Shown here one piece after another: positions 36,000 to 48,374 of a stretch of 64,000 nt of DNA; position 1 is the stretch's first letter, and every line of letters begins with the position of its first letter. Under the pieces are notes generated by a model. The model saw only the letters and a program-made list of their open reading frames with translations, was not told the DNA's origin and searched no databases. The stretch lies in the NCBI GenBank assembly GCA_002007465.1, contig LNAC01000032.1, forward strand, positions 5,032,287 through 5,096,286, written 5' to 3'. This DNA comes from Ailurus styani (taxonomy: Eukaryota > Chordata > Mammalia > Carnivora > Ailuridae). A program made the translations under genes and the position numbers.

Positions 36000-36350
36000 T
36001 TACTTGCAATTATGGCAAGCACTACAAGGGAGAAGTTTGGAGGCTGTGGGGGAAGATGAAAGGAAGGGAAAAACTTAGTTAAGCTTTCCTTGTAAACTTA
36101 AGCCTTCCTTGAGGAAGTGATAATTAAGCTGACTTTTGAAAAACAAGTAGAAGTGAACCAATCAAATGAGGCATGAAGAGAAGAGTCTTGTTTCAGGCAG
36201 AGGAAATTGCACATGGGAATGTCCGAAAGAAGAAAGATACACTGCACAAGGCCCATGTGGCTGGAGGCTAATAAATAAGAGAATGTAATTAGAAGAGAGT
36301 GGTAAGATATGCAAGGGCCCAACACACAAGGCCTTGTGACTCACGCTCAG
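36000..36350 (+). repeat. Ancient repeat fragment, same family as 33130-34720
   Basis: 'ccttgaggaagtgataatta', 'caggcagaggaaattgcaca', 'tgggaatgtccgaaagaaga' and 'caaggcccatgtggctggag' follow the first third of that family. Confidence 0.55.
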
Positions 36351-36359
36351 TATTCTTTC

Positions 36360-36950
36360 TTATAATTATCTATTGTTTTTACCTGCTCAGGATTTACCTC
36401 TCCCCCCCTTCTGTCAGTCAATGAATGACAGCATGATCTACACTTGGGACACCAATCTTAAAACCATGAAGCTCAGGGAGAGCTAGACTACCCTGAGCTT
36501 CAAGGATGAGCACTTGTTAAACCAGCCTTGGCCAATCAGAGAATAACCTTGTCTCCCTACAGGAACTGCTAAGAGAGGGAAACATACAGTGCGAGCCAGG
36601 TCAGTCAGGACCAATAGGGCTAACAGAACCTTTTGCAGGTGTTACAGTGAAAAGTATTCTCTTTCTGTGGGGATTGCTGGCTCTGTGGGGTCCAAACCGA
36701 AAGCAATGGCAACCAGAAGGGAAAAGTTCATTTCTCTCAAAGGAATTGTCTCCTACAGTGTAGCCCACACGGAAGAAAGCTGAGCTGAGAGATGAAGAGA
36801 TGGGTCCAGTTGACATAAATGAATGGAGCTACTCTGTAACTTTTCACTTTTGTGAAACAGTAAATTTCTCTTACTAGGAAATCCTGTTTGAAATATATTT
36901 TAGTCACTCAGATCTAGAAGAGTTGGGTAGGTAACAGAATCTAAAATGTG
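36360..36950 (+). repeat. Possible LTR remnant
   Basis: Unlike its neighbours it carries 'cttggccaatcagagaataa' (CCAAT-box like), several short internal repeats and a terminal region similar to old mammalian solo LTRs ('cagtaaatttctcttactag'). Open frames of about 64-71 codons occur on both strands but carry no recognisable retroviral protein. Weak assignment. Confidence 0.3.
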
Positions 36951-39904
36951 GAACTAGCTGAATCTAGGTTGGAAAGATGCAGCGATGACCCCTCTTTCTG
37001 TAGCAGAGAAATTAACACAGCAATTGATTAACTTGATAGCTGTGGTGTCTTGGGACTCAGGGCCTGGACCTGTGAGACTGGAGGTTGGAAGACATGTTTG
37101 AGGAAGAAAATCCGGGGAACATATTGTTACTTCATGTGAGGTTTAGTGAGGTCCTTCATAAAAGGGACAAACTGCAGTTAAAGCTGTCTTGCCTGGAAAC
37201 AGTAAATACAATCAGAGAAGCCCTTTAGTCCTTATCCTGAAATCCAAAACAGCCAAGAGTCAGAAGCATTTGAACTGTTTGTGGTTTGAAAAGTCAGGTC
37301 CTCTCCAAACTAAATTTAGCGCTCGTGAAGCTGGGGAGGGTAGAATGAAATTAGAAAATAAGATTGAAAACAGAAGCCCTACCCACTCCTGTTGACAGGA
37401 CATCAAGGTCAATAGTTAGAAGACCGAAAGAACCTGATTGGAATGTAGAGCAAGGATTAGGCCTCAACACTAACTCTGACTTATGTTGCTAACTCACTGA
37501 ATTTACTGGAAACAAATAGATTGTAGAGTTTACTAAGCTTTTAAGGAACTTGGGTTACCAGAGAAACTCAAACACCCATAAACTCAGGGCTGTGATTGCT
37601 CAACCCCCAAGGCAATACTCGGTGGGGATCCTGAAGCCACACTAACAGAAACAGCACTATTAGTCAGTTATGATTATCACTAAGTTAATATTCCCAGTGC
37701 CTTTCTCAGCTGTGGCTATATAGGATGGGTTACAAGGGAAATCAACCCAGAAGACAGATCCAAAAGCAGAAAGAAGGGATCCCCAAGAAATTCACTTTGA
37801 AGTCAAGAACAGGGATCCCTCTACTCCTGTCCAATAGAATAGTATGTATGAAGATAGTACTTGCATATTGCCCCTGCTCCCATTTCTCCTTTTTCAAGTA
37901 GAAGTTTTTATAGTAGTTATTTTGCTTCCTCCTCATAAATGTATACTGTGTTTGTTGGAGATGGTTAAATGTATCATTTTACAGCAGGTTCCTGAACCAT
38001 GAGGAAAGTGCATTAAGGAGAGTTTGGACTCAGCGTAGATGTAGTAACTGGATAAAGCTTGAGTGGTGCTGGTACATGTGTTTTTGATTCCATCTGATAT
38101 TACCTAATGTAGGCTTGGGGAATATAAAAAATTTAGCTATAAGAAGAATATATGTGGATGTGGTGTAGCCAGGAGGTGAACTGTAATAGCTCTCTGTGTT
38201 TTGACCTATCCAGAACACATTTCTCATAGGTTCACTACCTGATTTTCTCAGGGTACCTACTCTTCCCTTCCCACCCACCCCACTCTCATTATATGTGACT
38301 AGGTGAATCTAAGTTCACTTTCAGCCTTAGAAGGTCAGCATTGACAAGGACCTGGCCAATCAGACGTGATAACCCTCTGACTTCAGTGATTGCTTTTGGA
38401 CATCTGAACCACAGGTTTATATGCAGGTTAGTTAAATCAAAACCAATGAGGCAGTTCTGGAACTAGGCAAGAGACATTTTATATCTGTTGAGATTGCTGC
38501 AAATATAGACTTTAGGCTTGGGGCTTCTAGCACTTATGATAAATGAAAAACCTACCTGACAGTAGAACTAAAATAGACGAAATGAGAGCAGAATGTTAGT
38601 AGGACTCAGTCCTGGTGATGTCATTTGAGCCTCTTCATCTAGCTGAACCTAATCTACCCTTGAAATTTTGTATTATGTGTGTTAATCCCCTGCCCTCCCA
38701 CATTTGGGGGGGTCAGTCTATTTTATGTTGGGTTTATTTTCTTCCCAATTGAAAGAGTCTTTAATTCAAGAGCAATGGGATTTATGTAATGGATTTTATC
38801 AGGAGAAGGATGTGATCAGGCTTGAGATTTTTGAAGACTAAGGTTTGATTGAACAGCTCTTCTTGAAAGAACACCACTAAAGCCTTTCCCATGTCATTCC
38901 CCAAAAGTAATAAAGAAGAAAAATCAGTTAGCTTACTGGTTGTACCTATATATGTACCAATGTTTGTAGCGAGACCAAATGTAACTGTGGTTCGGGGTCA
39001 CTACTGGGGACAAGGTAGGTAAGTATTGAATACACATCATTTTGTTTACCCTTCTTTAGGGTCTGCTGTTTAATCTTCCTTTACTTTGTAGAATTCTATC
39101 CATGAATACATTCATACATTTACCAAGTCAGTTAGCACTTCACAGATGAAATGACTAAATTTTGTACTCATCCGCTGTTTGTGAATTAAAAATTTGAGAG
39201 GACAGTTGGTAAGACTCCGTTTTCTTTTCTATGAAAATATGGAAGAGAATAGGCCCATTAAATGCTCTAATTATCTATAGGAAAATAAAGAATTATTTGT
39301 TAGCATTGGTTACATCGCATGTGAATATATTCATTAAGAAGAAATATTGGGAATTTTCTAATGTAGTTAGCAGAGTCTGGCTATCTTCTGGCATATCATA
39401 TACACTAACCTGTTTTTTAAAAAAATCTTTTAGTTTTAGCCAATAGGTAAAAGTAAAGTATACAACCTGCATTATCACATTTTTAAAGGGATTTTGTTGC
39501 CCTCTATTTCATCTCCTCACCCCTCTGTGGGCCAGATTGTGAACATGATTGTATGAGACAGTGTTGAAGCCAACACTTTAGAGGAGGGAGAGCAGCAAGT
39601 TAAAATGAACTTGGATCCCCAAGTGACCTCCTGGATTGGAGCCACCTACTTATCCTGGACCACATACGAGAAATAAATAAACTACTTTATCTAAAGCATG
39701 GTATTCTGGTGGCTCTTTATTACATCACTTTAGCATGTACCCTAACTGTATATACATCCATCAAATAAAATGGATTGTCATTTCCAAATAAGCAATGGTG
39801 TTTGTGGGGTGTTTGTGTGTGCGTGTATGTGTATACCAGATTAGATGATCAAAAACTACACTAAACCCAATTTGTCCTTTTTCTCATGATATGGAGGGAT
39901 CACC
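36951..39904. other. Long non-coding interval
   Basis: No exon recognised. The part at about 38320-38500 ('gacctggccaatcagacgtg' and following) is vaguely LTR-like. The rest looks unique and AT-rich. A short GT-rich patch lies at 39799-39832. Confidence 0.4.
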
Positions 39905-40095
39905 CTCTCTGGCAGTGGCTGTCAGACTTTAGAATGCACAAGAATTTCCTGGGAAGTTTATTTAAAAAGATAATTTCTGATTCTATTCCCAGAGATTCTC
40001 ATCTACTCAGGCTGGAGTGTGGTCTAGGAGTCTACATTTTCAAATAAGCAAAATAGATAACTATCTACAAGTAGCCTGAGAAGCTTTATGTATGG
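39905..40095. mobile_element. MER5-like hAT DNA transposon remnant
   Basis: 'ggcagtggctgtcagacttt', 'agaatttcctgggaagttta' and 'gtggtctaggagtctacatt' correspond to MER5A-type sequence. Confidence 0.55.
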
Positions 40096-42151
40096 ATTTG
40101 TTGACACTGTTCATGGGAAATTATGTGTGCTTTATGAAAAGTATGGATATGTAACAGAATAACAAAGGATGTTTCTAATTTTTAGCAGAAAAATTTGAAT
40201 TTGATTAAACAAAGTAATGATTCTATAAAGTTACTCTTTTAAAATTAGTTTGAATTTAATTCTGAGATATACATAGAACTTGAAACACTTAATTCTGTAT
40301 GTTCTAACCATGATTGAAAATGTTAAAATTATAAATATATAATGAATAATTGAATAATGGGAAGTGACTAAGAATCTGAAATTTATATCAGAAAGATACA
40401 AAACAAGAGTTAGAATTTTTGCTGCAGTATTCAGTTCTGTATGTAGTAAGTAAATGTTCTAAACTTTAAGCAAATATGAATTTAAGGATGGAATGACAAA
40501 CTTAATATTTGTTTCTTGGGAATTTCCATTACTTTCTGAAGCAGCAAGAGGTAAGAAAACAGATAAGAAAAAGGAAATGAAATACTAAACTTAGCCTCCT
40601 GTCACTTCAAATTCTCAATTCTAAAAAAGATTTAAGAGAAAAGTTTATCTGATAATGCTTTGGAGGAAAACAAAAGCCAATCTGGGGGAAAAAAAAAGCA
40701 AGCCCCCAAACTACCCTTTTAAACTCTCCCTCATTTAAAAAAAATTGTGTATCCTCTACCTCTAATACATATTTGCTGTGAAGAAAGTAGGGTCTATTTT
40801 TCAGCTGAGAACCTATTCCACTTCCTCAGAATGCAAGGGCAACATAAAAAGAGGAATATTATGACCTAATGCAAATTTTTCTTCAAGGTAGCTGTGTTCA
40901 CTTCCCTGTGGGAAGCAGCTGACGCGAGGAGGCCTGAGCCGCAGCGCAGTCCTGTGCTTCTCTTCCAGGCAAGTGGCTCTAAATGCTTCTCTCACTCAAA
41001 GGAGGAAACAAGTGGGACTTCACATCAGTGCAGCTTAGAAGGAAAGAGGTGAAACTTTTCACACATTGATTTTTTTGTGGGATTTTTGAATGGTTAAGCA
41101 GTTTGCCTGCAATGGACATTTAAAAATGCTCTCTTTGGGTGTTTTCATTCCGGTGGAAAGAATGCACTTTACACTCTGATGTTAACCTTATTAGTAAGTA
41201 TAAACCTTTCTTTCCAAGGAAATCAAGAATTACTTTGTATAAACAGATTTCTAGAACCTGAAGTCTTATTTGGTATAAATATAAATTTAAAAAGGAGCTA
41301 CCTACCAATCAACAGTATCAAATTTCTTGACAACCTGTTATATATCTGGACTTGGGTTAATTAGTATTACCTACTTTACAATTATTACACTATTATCTAC
41401 TTTGTAATTATCTACTTTGCAATTGCAAAGCAAAAATTGAAAGTCGGGTATTGACACAAATATACTCTCAGTGTCATACTACTGTGAGGAATAATTGTGT
41501 AACATAATGCCAGTAATATATTATGTGTCTGATGGAAGATTTTTAGGAAAAATAATTTTGAGAAAAGCAAGCCAGGTTTTCTTAGTAGACTTTTGTATCA
41601 TTTTTGAATAAATGCTATTGATATAATTTTTTACTTTAAAATTAAGTAGCATAAAACAAGTGAAGGGGTTTATGAGGCACAAACTTCTAGTTATAAAATG
41701 AATAGTCATGGAGATAAAAAGTACAGCATTGGGTTTACAGCCAATTTAAAATAAAAAGTAAATAGCATTTTTCCCCTATTCGATGTTGCCACCACATTAC
41801 TACTCTCTAGTTGTAAAATCTCATGACTTCATTATCACTAGAAAAATCTGGAAAGCTCTGATGGTATAATACCCTTGGCTTCCCACTGTAGTCCTCCCGT
41901 GTCAAGATGCTAACCTTTACATATATTTTGGTTTTTTACTTACCTTCCATCCCCAAATGCTTCTGAGCTACAAGATTTCCTTCAATATTCTTTTTTGCTA
42001 TGATTGTTAACATTTTACTGAGGAAGAATGACCTAAAAACCTAGATCATTGAATTTTGTGGGTGACATTTTGCTTAATGACTGACTAAGAGATTTTCATG
42101 TCAACAATATTGACAATATTTTGGGTAGTTCATTAGACCCATTCTCAGAAG
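40096..42151. other. AT-rich non-coding interval
   Basis: A small less AT-rich stretch at 40880-41040 gives an open frame on the minus strand but no recognisable protein. No repeats of known family recognised. Confidence 0.45.
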
Positions 42152-42164
42152 AAAAAAGAAAAGA

Positions 42165-42558
42165 GGGCGCCTGGGTGGCTCAGTGGGTTAAAGCCGCTGC
42201 CTTCGGCTCAGGTCATGATCCCAGGGTCCTGGGATCGAGGCCCACATCGGGCTCTCTGCTCAGCAGGGAGCCTGCTTCCTCCTCTCTCCTCTCTCTCTGC
42301 CTGCCTCTCTGCCTACTTGTAATCTCTCTCTCTGTGTCAAATGAATAAATAAAATCTTTNNNNNNNNNNNNNNNNNNNNNNNNNNNNNNNNNNNNNNNNN
42401 NNNNNNNNNNNNNNNNNNNNNNNNNNNNNNNNNNNNNNNNNNNNNNNNNNNNNNNNNNNNNNNNNNNNNNNNNNNNNNNNNNNNNNNNNNNNNNNNNNNN
42501 NNNNNNNNNNNNNNNNNNNNNNNNNNNNNNNNNNNNNNNNNNNNNNNNNNNNNNNNNN

Positions 42559-42590
<32 letters not shown>
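42165..42590 (+). mobile_element. CAN-SINE, young, with a gap inside its A-rich tail
   Basis: Complete head and body (A box tggctcagtgggt, B box gatcgaggc) run to aataaataaaatcttt at 42359, then 199 N, then a pure A-run to about 42590. The A-rich target-site duplication aaaaaagaaaaga at 42152-42164 and 42586-42598 supports one insertion spanning the gap. The gap therefore falls in the tail. Confidence 0.9.
42360..42558. other. Assembly gap (199 N)
   Basis: N-run within the SINE tail described at 42165. Length may be an estimate. Confidence 0.99.
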
Positions 42591-42593
<3 letters not shown>

Positions 42594-44479
42594 AAAGAAA
42601 TACTCTCCTTGAGACTATTTGCTCAGCAAGTTCATATCTTAACATGTTAAACTGTTTCCCTCTGAGCAGAAGCAGAAGAGGGTAAGCAAATTTACTGTTT
42701 GACAGAGTTTGTTATTCAAAACCAGGCTTCTGTGGCCAATTCTAAGTGGCCGAGGTTTGGGGTAACCCTTTTGTGGTTTTACAAGTGATTGTCCTTAAAA
42801 TTTGAGTTTCTTAAGATGAATCCGCATATGCATCAGTGAAGACCACAGCTTAAGAGCAACCTTCCCACTCCCCTTCTATTTTAACCAGTACATAAATGTG
42901 AGTTTAGCCGCAAGAAATTGGCTGCACCCATAATGTCATGGTCCTCAGGACATCTGCCAACTATTTCAAAACATAGAGGGTATCGGCTGGCATCACATCA
43001 GTAAGACAAATGGTATTTAACTTTAAAAACTAATTTTTGTAAGTGCTTTTCTTTCTACTATACCTCATGGACTCTCATTCAAATATGTTTTGCAAAAGTG
43101 TGGTTACTACCATATTGATCTCTGAAAAAAGACAGGCACTTTACTTTTTATAGGAGAAAATATTCTCATCACATTAGGTTAAGGTCAGTTTATGAACCCC
43201 AAGAACTTTCCATTTCAGCATAGATTTTTCCATCTGTCCTGTGGACAGCTACCCTAGATAGAAAGAACATCTACAAAAACAAATATTTCATTAAAAGGTC
43301 TGGATTTCCCTAGAGAAAGATAAATTTTCTTTGTTTCATGAAAATTCAAAATTATGATCACAGTATATTACAAAGGAGACATTCATTTCCATAGGTGCAA
43401 AAGTATGTTCAGAAATTATCCCCAAACAACTTAACATGAGGGATTATAATACATAATTGGATAACCTTCTTTTCTTCCATAAAGGAGTAGAGTAAGGTTT
43501 CTTATTAAAAACATGTGCCCCAAATTTTTAAAATCCAGATCTACTTATTATTTACCACTTAGAAAGATAATTATGTGTAATTCCCTTCCTAAAGTGGTTT
43601 AACAGCCCTTCTCGATCAAGATAACCCTTAGAAATCAATAATAAAGCTAACAAAGTCAATATCTATATTACATAATGGAACTTTAAATTTTATTTGTTCC
43701 TTACCTTGTTTTTGGAAAAAGATATTTTGATCCATAAAATGTAAGACCTGTCAGGACTTTCAGAATTTTTATTCATGCTAGAATATTGTGTACAAAAGTC
43801 CTGGAATATGGGAAAATACTGGCATTTAAAGTTTTTAGATTGTCGCAACTTTTAAAAACCTAGCAACTTTTCCATGGTGTTATTTTTTTAAAATTGAACA
43901 GAAGGTATACCTCTGTTAGGGACTTTTATAATTACATTAAACAACTTTAAATTTAGCAAATTCCAATTAATTCTTCTGTTTATTAGTTTACCTTTTAGGT
44001 ATACCACCCTGTTATTTGATAGGTACATGTTCAGAATTAATCATTCCTGAAATAATATTCAGGAAATATAGCCCTTAACTCCTTTAGAGAAATTCTAGTA
44101 AAGGAACTAACTGTAAGTCAGTGAGGGTCCCAGCTGGAAACAGAGGGCATACTCAAATATGTCCTTTGAGAAGGGCCTTAGAAAAGGTTTTAATAAAGAG
44201 ACATTATAGATGTTTAAAGAAGACTTATGGAAATCACAAAGGGGAACGTTATTATAATCCTTAAGCTTGAAGGGGCAGGATGAGAGAATGGTTACCAGAA
44301 CCCAAAAGGGGAACAATGTATTAAGTAAGCCACCTTTAAAGGAGCTATGACCTTTGGGTAAAGGACAAAAACCATCTGAGATGACCTCACAGGGAAGGAG
44401 TCAGGGAAGTAATATCACTTCACCTTCTTTCTGATCCGTTACCAGGGATCCCTTTGGGCTAAACTGCACTGTTTTTGTG
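42591..44479. other. AT-rich non-coding interval
   Basis: No gene, young repeat or regulatory feature recognised. Confidence 0.45.
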
Positions 44480-44800
44480 GTAGCCTGGTTGCAGATGGCT
44501 ACTGAGCACTTGAAATGTGGTTGTAAACATAAAATATGCACCAGATTTTGAAACCTTAGTATTAAAAAGGATATAAAATATCACATTAATAATTTTACAT
44601 TAATTAAAAATAGGGAGGGTAATATTTTAGACATGTATTCAATGTATATATTATTATTAACTTACATGATTAAATATGTATTTATTATATAAAGACATAT
44701 AGAGTAAAAGAGTGAAAGATAAATAATATATGATTTTAATACTAATTTCACCTGTTTTTAGTGTTTAAAATGTACTACTAGAAAATATAAAATACTTAGA
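44480..44800. mobile_element. Possible DNA transposon remnant
   Basis: 'ggttgcagatggctactgag' and 'cacttgaaatgtggttgtaa' resemble the end of an old hAT-type element ('...gctattgagcacttgaaatgtggc...'), followed by AT-rich sequence. Family uncertain. Confidence 0.3.
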
Positions 44801-45332
44801 AAATTATTAAAATTAAAAAATATATTCATGCAGTATCATATCATATATTGTATCATATAATACATATATCATGTCATTTTTCTTGGAGAGTACTGGATGA
44901 ACTCACTAGAAGTAAGGGGATACAGGATTCTGTTGATGGCGTTGATTAGAGGCCAGCTTCCTCTAGCAGAATGTAGGATGGAGAGGGATGGAAACTGTAT
45001 CCAGAGGGGTCAACAAAAATATCTGGCTTAGGCTGTTAATCAAGAAAATAATCATAAAACGATTGCCTTCAGTAAGAGGGTATGTTTCTTGACGATTTCT
45101 ATAGTTGGCCTGTAGAGTAATTTGTTAGCACACCTGTTCAGACATCCCACATCAATGAAGACTAACATTTAAAAAAAAAAAAAAACAGTGTTGGGAGTGG
45201 ACCAAGTACATAGCTGACTCCTTTAGAATTTCAAGTTTTAACTTTTATGCATTTTTCACATTATTTAATCTTAAATATAAATTGAAATTCATATTATGGA
45301 AACATCTTAGGTCTTTAAAAGATAGCTACAGC
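44801..45332. other. Unannotated interval
   Basis: AT-rich with TATCATA-type patches near 44830-44872 and an A-run near 45170. No gene recognised. Confidence 0.45.
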
Positions 45333-45536
45333 GGGGCGCCTGAGCGGCTCGGTGGTGGGTTGGGCGTGGGACTCTTGATTTCAGTTCAGGTTGTGATCTC
45401 AGGGTCGTGAGACCCAGCCCCACCTCAGGCTTTGCCCTGCCCTTGGAGCCTGCTTAGAATTCTCCCTCCCTCTGCTCCTCTGCCGCACATGTGCTCTCTC
45501 GCTCTCTAAAAAAATAGAAATAAAAATAAAAAAGTT
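45333..45536 (+). mobile_element. CAN-SINE, older subfamily
   Basis: Head ggggcgcctgagcggctcgg, body 'gactcttgatttcagttcag'. Tail is AATAAA-like and A-rich. The target-site duplication aaaagatagctacagc (45317-45332) versus aaaagacaggtacagc (45537-45552) has two mismatches. Confidence 0.9.
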
Positions 45537-45684
45537 AAAAGACAGGTACAGCAATCTTGACAAATAGAGGACATAACAACAACAACAACAACAAACCCAC
45601 AGCCTTTTAGGTTGGTATTTTGATAAAAACATTTGATAAAAATTTAGTAAAATATTTGAAAAAGTTTAGATAAAAAAATTTGAT

Positions 45685-45777
45685 AAAAAAAATCTTGTTG
45701 AAAAACCTTTGTTTTGGGCGCCTGGGTGGCTCAGTGGGTTAAAGCTTCTGCCTTCTGCTCAGGTCATGATCTCAGGG
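45685..45777 (+). other. Duplicate contig end (false copy of SINE head and flank)
   Basis: About 93 bp ending at the single N (45778) nearly repeat the sequence starting at 45779: tttgataaaaaaaatct, the flank gaaaaacctttgttt and the SINE head to ctcaggg. There are about five differences. It looks like an unmerged contig overlap or second haplotype rather than two SINEs. Confidence 0.75.
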
Positions 45778-45816
45778 NAGATTTGATAAAAAAAATCTGT
45801 TGAAAAACCTTTGTTT

Positions 45817-46020
45817 TGGGTGCCTGGGTGGCTCAGTGGATTAAAGCCTCTGCCTTCGGCTCAGGTCATGATCTCAGGGTCCTGGGATCAAGGCCCGCAT
45901 CGGGTTCTCTGCTCAGCGGGGAGCCTGCTTCCTCCTCTCTGTCTGCCTCTCCACCTACTTGTGATCTGACTCATCTCTCTCACTCTGTCAAATAAATAAA
46001 TAAAATCTTAAAAAAAAAGA
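45817..46020 (+). mobile_element. CAN-SINE, young, 15-bp target-site duplication
   Basis: Head tgggtgcctgggtggctcag, B box gatcaaggc, tail caaataaataaataaaatctt. The duplication gaaaaacctttgttt is exact at 45802-45816 and 46021-46035. Confidence 0.95.
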
Positions 46021-46049
46021 GAAAAACCTTTGTTTAATTTTAGGCATTT

Positions 46050-46260
46050 AACTGTTTGTTCAACAAATATTAAGTTTGAACACTTTTTACATTCACCCAT
46101 TGAACTTACAGTCTAATATTAGAAGAAAGATATTTAGCAAGTAATCAAGCGCATAAATAATATTAACTTTATAGTTTTATATATTGTGAAGGAAGAATAA
46201 TAGGTTCATATATAAATAATGACTGATGTGCCTTTTAGATTATTTTTTAAAATTAGAATG
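46050..46260 (+). repeat. Ancient repeat fragment (left part of a split copy)
   Basis: 'gtttgttcaacaaatattaa' and 'attgaacttacagtctaata' belong to the family at 33130-34720. The copy appears to continue at 46863-46960 and 47596-47850 after later insertions. Confidence 0.45.
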
Positions 46261-46264
46261 GCAA

Positions 46265-46862
46265 ATGAGTTTTTTCTATTGCTGTGCAACAAATTACCAT
46301 AAACACAGCCATTTAAACATCACCCATTAATTATCTTATGACTCTGTAGGTCGGAAATCTGCCACAGAGTGAGTCCTTTCTGCTCAGGGTCTTAGAAGGC
46401 TGAAGTCAAGGTGTTGACTAGCATTTGTTCCCATCCAAAGGCTCTGTGGAAAAATACACTCTCAAACTCCATGCTGTTATTAGCAGAATTCAGTTCTTTG
46501 CAGTTGTAAGACAATGGTCCATGTTTCCTTGCAAGCCCTCAGTTGGGGCTATGCTTGCCTCCCACATTCTTTCTCCATCTTCACATCAGCATCAGCATGT
46601 AAAATCCTTCTTATGCTTTGAATCTCCGATTTCTGCTAACAGCCAGGGAAAATTGTCTATTTTTAAAAGGCTCATGTGATTAGGTCAGGTCTATCCTGTT
46701 AATCTTCCCAATTTAAAGTCAACAGATTTGGAACCTTGATTTCATCTCCAAAATCCTTTCACAGCTGGAGCCACATTCACGTTCAAGTAACTGAGAGAAG
46801 GCATGCATATACACCAAAGCCAGGAATCTTGAGGGGCCATCTTAGAATCCTGCCTACCGCAC
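46265..46862. mobile_element. MaLR/MLT1-like solo LTR
   Basis: About 600 bp with 'attgctgtgcaacaaattac', 'gcagaattcagttctttgca', 'aatctccgatttctgctaac' and a terminus 'cctgcctaccgcacac', in the order of an old mammalian LTR of the ERVL-MaLR group as I remember it. No internal genes. Orientation not assigned. Confidence 0.5.
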
Positions 46863-46960
46863 ACAAAGGAAAAAGCCTCTCTAAGGAGTTTTCATTTGAA
46901 CCGAGACCTGGATGATGTGGGGGAAAAAAAAAAAAAAAAAGGTCATAAGAAGATCTGAGG
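46863..46960 (+). repeat. Ancient repeat fragment (middle part of the split copy)
   Basis: 'gcctctctaaggagttttca' and 'gaaccgagacctggatgatg' belong to the family at 33130-34720. Interrupted by an A-run (46924-46940) and by the L1 that follows. Confidence 0.45.
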
Positions 46961-47581
46961 GTCTGTATCTGGGTGTATCTGCTCTATTGGTCTGTGTCTG
47001 TTTTTGTGCCAGTACCATGCTGTCTTGGTGATCACAGCTTTTCAATAAAGCTTGAAATCAGGCAATGTGATGTCCCAGCTTTATTTTTCTTTTTCAACAT
47101 TTCCTTGGTGATTCTGGGTCTTTCCTGGTTCCATACAATTTTTAGGATCGTTTGTTCCAGCACTTTGAAAAATGCCTATGGTATTTTGATTGGTATGGCA
47201 TTGAAAGTATAGATTACTCTGGGCAGCATAGACATTTTAATAATGTTTATTCTTCTGATCCATGAGCATAGAAAGTTTTCCATCTTTGTGTTTTCTTCAA
47301 TTTCTTTCATGAGTGTTCTGTAGTTCCTCAAGTATAGTTCTTTGGTTAGGTTTATTCCAAGGTATCTTATGGTTTCGGTGCTATTGCAAATGGAATCGAT
47401 CTCTAATTTCCCTTTCCACAGTTTCATTGTTAATGTATATAAGAAAGTAACTGATTTCTGTGCATTGATTTTCTATCCTGACACAATACTCAATTACTGT
47501 ATGAGTTCTAGTAATTTGGGGGTGGAGTCTTTTGGGTATTATATGGTGACTAACATAACATAATAAAAAATAAATTTAAAA
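46961..47581 (+). mobile_element. 5'-inverted (twin-primed) LINE-1 insertion
   Basis: Positions 46961 to about 47538 carry the C-terminal part of L1 ORF2 in antisense. The minus strand encodes LGINLTKELYLRNYRTLMKE and WIRRINIIKMSMLPRV, recognisably ORF2p, with stops. From about 47539 the orientation flips to the sense L1 3' end atatggtgactaacataaca plus A-rich tail. The duplication aagaagatctgagg is exact at 46947-46960 and 47582-47595, so the two halves arrived in one event. Not an active element. Confidence 0.9.
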
Positions 47582-47595
47582 AAGAAGATCTGAGG

Positions 47596-47850
47596 AGTGA
47601 GGGAGGGGGACATTACGGCCAGAGAGAATAGCAAGAGTCAAAATCCTGAACCAAGGTAGAGATTTACAAATTCAAGGAGCAGAAAGACGCCAGTAGGACA
47701 AGCCTGGTATGGAGAAATGTAAAGAGATGAGGTCAGAAAAGTAAGCAGACTTGAGACCAAGGGAAGGAAGTTAGAATTTATTCTAATTGCAATAAGAAGT
47801 TATTGAGGGGTTTAAGTGAGTTAGGGACATTTAAAAATGGTCAAAGGAGA
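47596..47850 (+). repeat. Ancient repeat fragment (right part of the split copy)
   Basis: 'gaaatgtaaagagatgaggt', 'agaatttattctaattgcaa' and 'taagaagttattgaggggtt' continue the family at 33130-34720. Confidence 0.55.
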
Positions 47851-48174
47851 TCTCTTCTTTCTGTAGTGCCCTCACCAATGTGCATACTTGGCCAAATTCT
47901 GGTATATGAATTCCTTCCCTGTGTCCCCAAACCTTTTCTGGTGGTCTACCATACAGAAGTCAGATTCTTGGGCTCTTTTCGTAATGAGGACAAGACTTAT
48001 ATTTGAAATCCTTTTCATTGAATTTGTTTTTATAGTTTTGAGTGCTATGATACACTACTGTTATAGTTTTATAAAGTGGGTAAAAATAAGCAAATGTTAT
48101 AGAGAGAACATTAAAATGAAAGTCTTTAATTTCCTGATTATGTAGTCTTTGATTGAAATTAAGAAGTTCCATCC

Positions 48175-48374
48175 AGGGCTCCCTCGGTGGCTTAGTTGGT
48201 TAAGTGTCTGCCTTCAGCTCATGATATCAGGGTCCTGGAATTAAACCCCCCATTGAGCTCCCTGCCTAGTGGGGAGCCTGTTTCTCCCTCTCCCTCTGTC
48301 TACTGCTCCTCCTGCTTTTGCTCTCTCTCTCTCTCTCTCTCTATCAAATAAGTAAATAAAATATTTTTTAAAAA
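48175..48374 (+). mobile_element. CAN-SINE, older
   Basis: Head agggctccctcggtggctta, body 'tgatatcagggtcctggaat', a (CT)n and an AATAAGTAAATAAAAT tail. Flanking duplication weak. Confidence 0.85.

Noticed and set aside
36589..36816. Overlapping frames of 64 and 71 codons on opposite strands
   Set aside because: No similarity recognised; lies in probable LTR-like sequence.
42559..42590. Long A-run as a possible processed-pseudogene tail
   Set aside because: The upstream sequence is a complete SINE and the flanking duplication includes it, so it is the SINE's own tail.
47176..47427. 83-codon frame with clear L1 ORF2 similarity
   Set aside because: A fragment of reverse-transcriptase-region sequence in an inverted, truncated L1; not a functional gene.
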